Part shown: positions 60,558-64,000 of the stretch, in pieces
Layout: every line of letters begins with the position of its first letter
Numbering within the stretch: the first letter of the stretch is position 1
Assembly (NCBI RefSeq): GCF_017873855.1
Contig: NZ_JAGGKR010000001.1
Span: 620,001 to 684,000, forward strand
Reading direction: 5' to 3'
Source: Methanolinea mesophila
Lineage (GTDB): Archaea; Halobacteriota; Methanomicrobia; Methanomicrobiales; Methanospirillaceae
DNA length: 64,000 nucleotides
Notes under the pieces: generated by a model
Seen by the model: only the letters and a program-made list of their open reading frames with translations
Databases searched by the model: none
What the model was told of the DNA's origin: nothing
Made by a program: the position numbers and the translations under genes

Positions 60558-61409
60558 ATGAAAGTCGCCGATTTTATGACCTCGGACGTGGTTGCAGTGG
60601 AGATACCGGGCAACCGCGATGATGTACTGAAGATTCTGAAGAGGACCGGGATATCGGGGGTTCCCGTCCTTAAGGACAAGGTACTGGTGGGAATTATCAC
60701 CAGGAAAGATCTCCTCCGGAAGGCAGAAGAGACCCAGCTCGGCCTGCTCATGACAGTCGACCCGATCACCATCGAGGCCGACGCGACCATCTCCGATGCC
60801 GCCCGGTTAATGATAAAAAACAATATCAGGCGGCTTCCCGTCGTCGAGGACGATACTCTGATCGGCCTGGTCAGCGTGGCGGACCTCATCGCGGCCATCG
60901 CCCAGATGAAGATACGTGTGGAGATCAAGGGCCTGTACACCAGCCAGACCTTCGCGCTCTGGGAGGATACTCCGCTTCCCCTCGTGGGGAGGATCATGGA
61001 GATCTCGGGGTTCGAGGCGATACCGATCCTCGATGCGGACAGCAGGCTGCAGGGGATCATCTCGGAAGGCGACCTGATCCGGCACTCTTCCATAGAGGAC
61101 ACTGTCGAGGTCAGTGACTTCTCCAACGGCACCGACGACGACGAGTGGACCTGGGAGAGCATCAGGGATATGCATACCATCAGCTACGGCATCTCCAAGA
61201 TCCAGCTGCCCAACAGGGCGGTAAAGACGGCAATGGTGACCAACGTGGTGGCCGTGCCCCAGAATGCCGAAGTGAGCGAGTGCGCCCTCAAGATGAAGCG
61301 TGCAAGAGTGGACCAGCTCCCGGTGGTGAACGGGGACAAGCGGCTGGTGTCGATGCTGTTCGACCGGGAACTGATCAGGGTCCTCTGCAGTGAAGAGGCG
61401 CAACAATAA
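60558..61409 (+). CDS. Protein with four CBS domains
   Basis: 283 residues: CBS 1 (about 5-55), CBS 2 (about 65-120), CBS 3 (about 130-185) and CBS 4 (about 222-280), with no attached enzyme domain. The pattern GISGVPVL...GIITRKDLL and RRLPVVEDDTLIGLVS is typical. Stand-alone CBS proteins bind adenosine nucleotides and regulate partners. Pairing with a universal stress protein suggests energy-status sensing; partner unknown. Confidence 0.85.
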   Translation: MKVADFMTSDVVAVEIPGNRDDVLKILKRTGISGVPVLKDKVLVGIITRKDLLRKAEETQLGLLMTVDPITIEADATISDAARLMIKNNIRRLPVVEDDTLIGLVSVADLIAAIAQMKIRVEIKGLYTSQTFALWEDTPLPLVGRIMEISGFEAIPILDADSRLQGIISEGDLIRHSSIEDTVEVSDFSNGTDDDEWTWESIRDMHTISYGISKIQLPNRAVKTAMVTNVVAVPQNAEVSECALKMKRARVDQLPVVNGDKRLVSMLFDRELIRVLCSEEAQQ

Positions 61410-61421
61410 AATTTAAATTTT
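61410..61421 (+). promoter_or_regulatory. AT-rich promoter element before proteasome beta
   Basis: AATTTAAATTTT lies 75-86 bases before the psmB ATG; a second TATA-like CATTATATTTT lies at about 61475-61485. GGGGTG precedes the ATG. Which box is used is not decidable. Confidence 0.35.
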
Positions 61422-61495
61422 CAAACTACATTGTATACCGTGAAGCGCTTTTCCAGATTTTCACAGCGTTTTCCATTATATTTTGGGGTGATTAA

Positions 61496-62137
61496 ATGGA
61501 GGAACAGTATAAGGAACCCATGAAAGGGACCACCACTGTCGGGTTGATTTTCAAGGACGGTGTAGTCCTTGCTGCCGACAGGCGGGCTACCATGGGATAT
61601 TTCATCGCCAGCAAGAATGCAAAGAAGATATACCAGATCGCGGACCGTATCGGAATGACCACCGCTGGTGGAGTGGGGGATGCCCAGCAGCTGGTGCGGG
61701 TCATGACCGTGGAATGCAGCCTCTACAATATGAGGAGGGGAAAATCCATGACCGTGGGGGCGGTATCGACACTCCTCTCCAATATCCTGAATAACAACAG
61801 GTATTACCCCTTCTACGTGCAGCTCCTGGTAGGGGGAATGGACGAGAGCGGCCCGCACCTCTTCTCGGTGGACGCGATGGGCGGTGCCACCAGGGAGGAC
61901 GATGTCGTGGCGACCGGGTCGGGGTCCCCGACCGCGTACGGGATCCTCGAAGACCGGTACAAGCCGGGTATGAACGAAGAAGACGCGATAAGCCTGGGGG
62001 TACGTGCAGTCAGGGCGGCGATGAAGCGCGATGTCGCCACCGGGGAAGGTGTCCACGTGGCGGTCATCACAAAGGACTCCTACCGCGAGATCCCTGAAGA
62101 AGAACTGCAGAAAAAATTCGGCAAAATCCTCGCATAA
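61496..62137 (+). CDS. psmB: Proteasome beta subunit
   Basis: 213-residue precursor of the 20S proteasome catalytic subunit. The propeptide MEEQYKEPMKG is removed to expose the catalytic Thr of TTTVGL (residue 12 of the precursor). Other active-site residues are visible: Asp in ADRRAT, Lys in AKKIYQI, and the GSGSPTAYG segment. No alpha subunit is in the window. The aCPSF1 gene begins 21 bases downstream, so they may share a transcript. Confidence 0.95.
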   Translation: MEEQYKEPMKGTTTVGLIFKDGVVLAADRRATMGYFIASKNAKKIYQIADRIGMTTAGGVGDAQQLVRVMTVECSLYNMRRGKSMTVGAVSTLLSNILNNNRYYPFYVQLLVGGMDESGPHLFSVDAMGGATREDDVVATGSGSPTAYGILEDRYKPGMNEEDAISLGVRAVRAAMKRDVATGEGVHVAVITKDSYREIPEEELQKKFGKILA

Positions 62138-62158
62138 AACTTTTTTAGGACGATTTTA

Positions 62159-64000
62159 ATGCTCATTGAAGAACGACTGAAAGAACTAAAGGATAAGATC
62201 AACGATAAGATCCCTTCCGGGATCACCGTCTCGGACGTGGAGTTCGAGGGGCCTGAACTGGTCATCTATACCGACGACCCCAAGAGATTCGCCGACGAGG
62301 CGGACCTGATCAAGATCCTTGCCAGGGACCTCCGTAAAAGGATCGTCATACGCCCCAACGTCCTGGAGGACCCGGAAAAGGCAGTGAACGATATCCGGTC
62401 GGTAGTCGCGGAGAATGCAGGCATCACCGACATCTTTTTTGACCCCGACACGGGAGAGGTCCTGATCGAGGCCGAGAAGCCCGGAGTGGTCATCGGCAAG
62501 AACGGGACCACGCTCCGGGAGATTACCAAGCACATCGGGTGGACTCCCAAGGTGGTCCGCACCCCACCCATCGAGAGCGGGACGGTGAAACAGATCCGCC
62601 AGTACCTGCGGTCCGTAAACGAGGAACGAAAGACCTTCCTCCGGACCATAGGAAGGAGGATCCACCGTGACGTGATCTCCAAGGACCAGTGGGTCCGGGT
62701 CACCATGCTCGGTTGCTGCAGGGAGGTGGGAAGGGCGGCATTCCTCCTTTCCACGCCCGAGAGCAGGGTCCTGATAGACTGCGGGGAGAAGCCCGACAAT
62801 ACGAACAGCACTCCCTACCTCTACGTCCCTGAGATCCACCCCCTGACCCAGCTGGATGCGGTGGTGCTTACCCATGCCCACCTGGACCACTGTGCCCTCG
62901 TCCCCCTCCTCTACAAGTACGGGTACGACGGCCCGGTGTACAGCACACCTCCCACCCGCGACCTCTCGGCCATGCTCCAGCTTGACTACCTGGACGTAGT
63001 GAGCAAGGAAGACCGGAAGATCCCGTACAGCTCGAACGAGGTGAAGAATTACATCCGGCACTCCATCACCCTGAACTACGGGAGCGTCACCGATATCGCC
63101 CCGGACATCAAGCTCACCTTCCATAACGCCGGGCATATCCTGGGATCTGCGATCGCGCACTTCCACATAGGAGACGGGCTCTACAACATCGCGTTCACCG
63201 GCGATTTCAATTACAGCAGGAGCAGGCTGTTCAACCCGGCGACCAACAATTTCCCCCGCCTCGAGGCCCTTTTCATGGAGAGCACCTATGGGGGGAGCAA
63301 CGACGTGCAGCCCGCCAGGGGCGACGCAGAGGAGAAACTCTACGAGACGGTCCAGAACGTGGTGAGCCGCGGCGGGAAGGTCATTATCCCGGCGTTTGCG
63401 GTGGGCCGTTCCCAGGAGGTCATGCTCGCCCTCGAAGAGGGGATGCGCAGGGAAAAGATCCCCAGGATGAAGATCTATCTCGACGGGATGATCCGGGAGG
63501 CCACGGCGATCCACACCACCTACCCGGAGTACCTGAACTCTGACCTGCGAAACCAGATCTTCAAGGAGGGCTTAAACCCGTTCCTGGCGGAATGTTTCGT
63601 CCCGGTCGATTCCTCGGACCTGAGGGGAAGGGTCATCGCAGGGGACCCCTGCGTGATCATCACCACCAGCGGGATGCTCAACGGCGGACCGGTCATGGAA
63701 TACCTGAGCAACCTCGCGGCCGACGAAAGGAATGCGCTGGTATTCGTCGGATACCAGGCGGACGGGACGCTCGGGAGGAGGATCCAGAAAGGATGGCGCG
63801 AAGTGCCCCTCGGCCGTAGGGAGAGCATCGTGATCAACCTCGAGATCGTGACCATCGACGGGTTCTCGGGGCATTCGGACCGGAGACAGCTGATGAATTA
63901 CGTGTCCCATATGCAGCCGAAACCCGAGAAGATCTTCACCATTCACGGCGACGAGAACAATACCATCGATCTCGCGAGCTCGATCTATAAACGCCACCAT
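62159..64000 (+). CDS. aCPSF1/FttA beta-CASP ribonuclease, 3' end missing
   Basis: Archaeal transcription-termination nuclease: cleaves nascent RNA after U-rich sites. The 614 visible codons include two N-terminal KH domains ([10 protein letters not shown] near residue 103), the metallo-beta-lactamase motif [27 protein letters not shown], and the beta-CASP part with [19 protein letters not shown] and GFSGHSDR. The gene runs off the window end close to its expected C-terminus (family about 630-640 residues). Located directly after the proteasome beta subunit. Confidence 0.93.
   Translation, partial: MLIEERLKELKDKINDKIPSGITVSDVEFEGPELVIYTDDPKRFADEADLIKILARDLRKRIVIRPNVLEDPEKAVNDIRSVVAENAGITDIFFDPDTGEVLIEAEKPGVVIGKNGTTLREITKHIGWTPKVVRTPPIESGTVKQIRQYLRSVNEERKTFLRTIGRRIHRDVISKDQWVRVTMLGCCREVGRAAFLLSTPESRVLIDCGEKPDNTNSTPYLYVPEIHPLTQLDAVVLTHAHLDHCALVPLLYKYGYDGPVYSTPPTRDLSAMLQLDYLDVVSKEDRKIPYSSNEVKNYIRHSITLNYGSVTDIAPDIKLTFHNAGHILGSAIAHFHIGDGLYNIAFTGDFNYSRSRLFNPATNNFPRLEALFMESTYGGSNDVQPARGDAEEKLYETVQNVVSRGGKVIIPAFAVGRSQEVMLALEEGMRREKIPRMKIYLDGMIREATAIHTTYPEYLNSDLRNQIFKEGLNPFLAECFVPVDSSDLRGRVIAGDPCVIITTSGMLNGGPVMEYLSNLAADERNALVFVGYQADGTLGRRIQKGWREVPLGRRESIVINLEIVTIDGFSGHSDRRQLMNYVSHMQPKPEKIFTIHGDENNTIDLASSIYKRHH

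Overview
The window comes from a GC-rich euryarchaeon, most likely a methanogen of the order Methanomicrobiales. The evidence is archaeal information-processing genes (MCM, RFC small subunits, NMD3, Pelota, ABCE1, proteasome beta, aCPSF1), coenzyme F420 ligase CofE, archaeal CoA-pathway enzymes, and large PKD-domain surface proteins including a DUF3821-type S-layer-like protein. No rRNA, tRNA, CRISPR array or intact insertion sequence was seen. Genus is not determined.

Layout. 1-2649 (minus): rpap-like OB-fold gene, RPA-associated phosphoesterase and a truncated Lhr-type helicase, translationally coupled. 2911-7971: giant beta-propeller/PKD surface protein. 8407-19545 (plus): a long information/cofactor block with rfcS, mcm, mptD, a TatD-like hydrolase, DUF424, nmd3, a Trm5/Tyw2-family enzyme, coaBC, pantoate kinase, phosphopantothenate synthetase, a second divergent RFC small subunit and a methyltransferase. 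19698-24957: AIR-synthase-like enzyme, REC-PAS regulator, PEGA surface protein, a patch of short dispersed repeats and a secreted protein.

25082-31527 is a seven-gene overlapping operon of membrane proteins around a MoxR ATPase and a DUF58 protein. It faces a two-gene minus operon (anchored beta-sandwich protein plus DUF1616 membrane protein). 33859-35592 holds three tandem near-identical TPR genes, each with the same promoter and 5' hairpin, divergent from a 1308-residue winged-helix/multi-PAS protein. 40375-49682 encodes three surface proteins, including the S-layer-like one.

49983-55098 is a ribosome recycling and quality-control island: EMC6-like protein and ABCE1 on the minus strand, divergent from RqcH/NEMF and Pelota on the plus strand. 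After it come a 49-residue zinc-ribbon gene, a DUF1922 zinc ribbon, cofE, another PKD protein, Sec61-beta divergent from an amidohydrolase, a universal stress protein with a 4xCBS protein, the proteasome beta subunit and the 3'-truncated aCPSF1/FttA nuclease.

The strongest leads are the RQC island, the MoxR/DUF58 membrane operon, the triplicated TPR genes with their leader hairpin, and recurrent unnamed modules in the surface proteins. All functional calls rest on reading motifs by eye; no database search was run.
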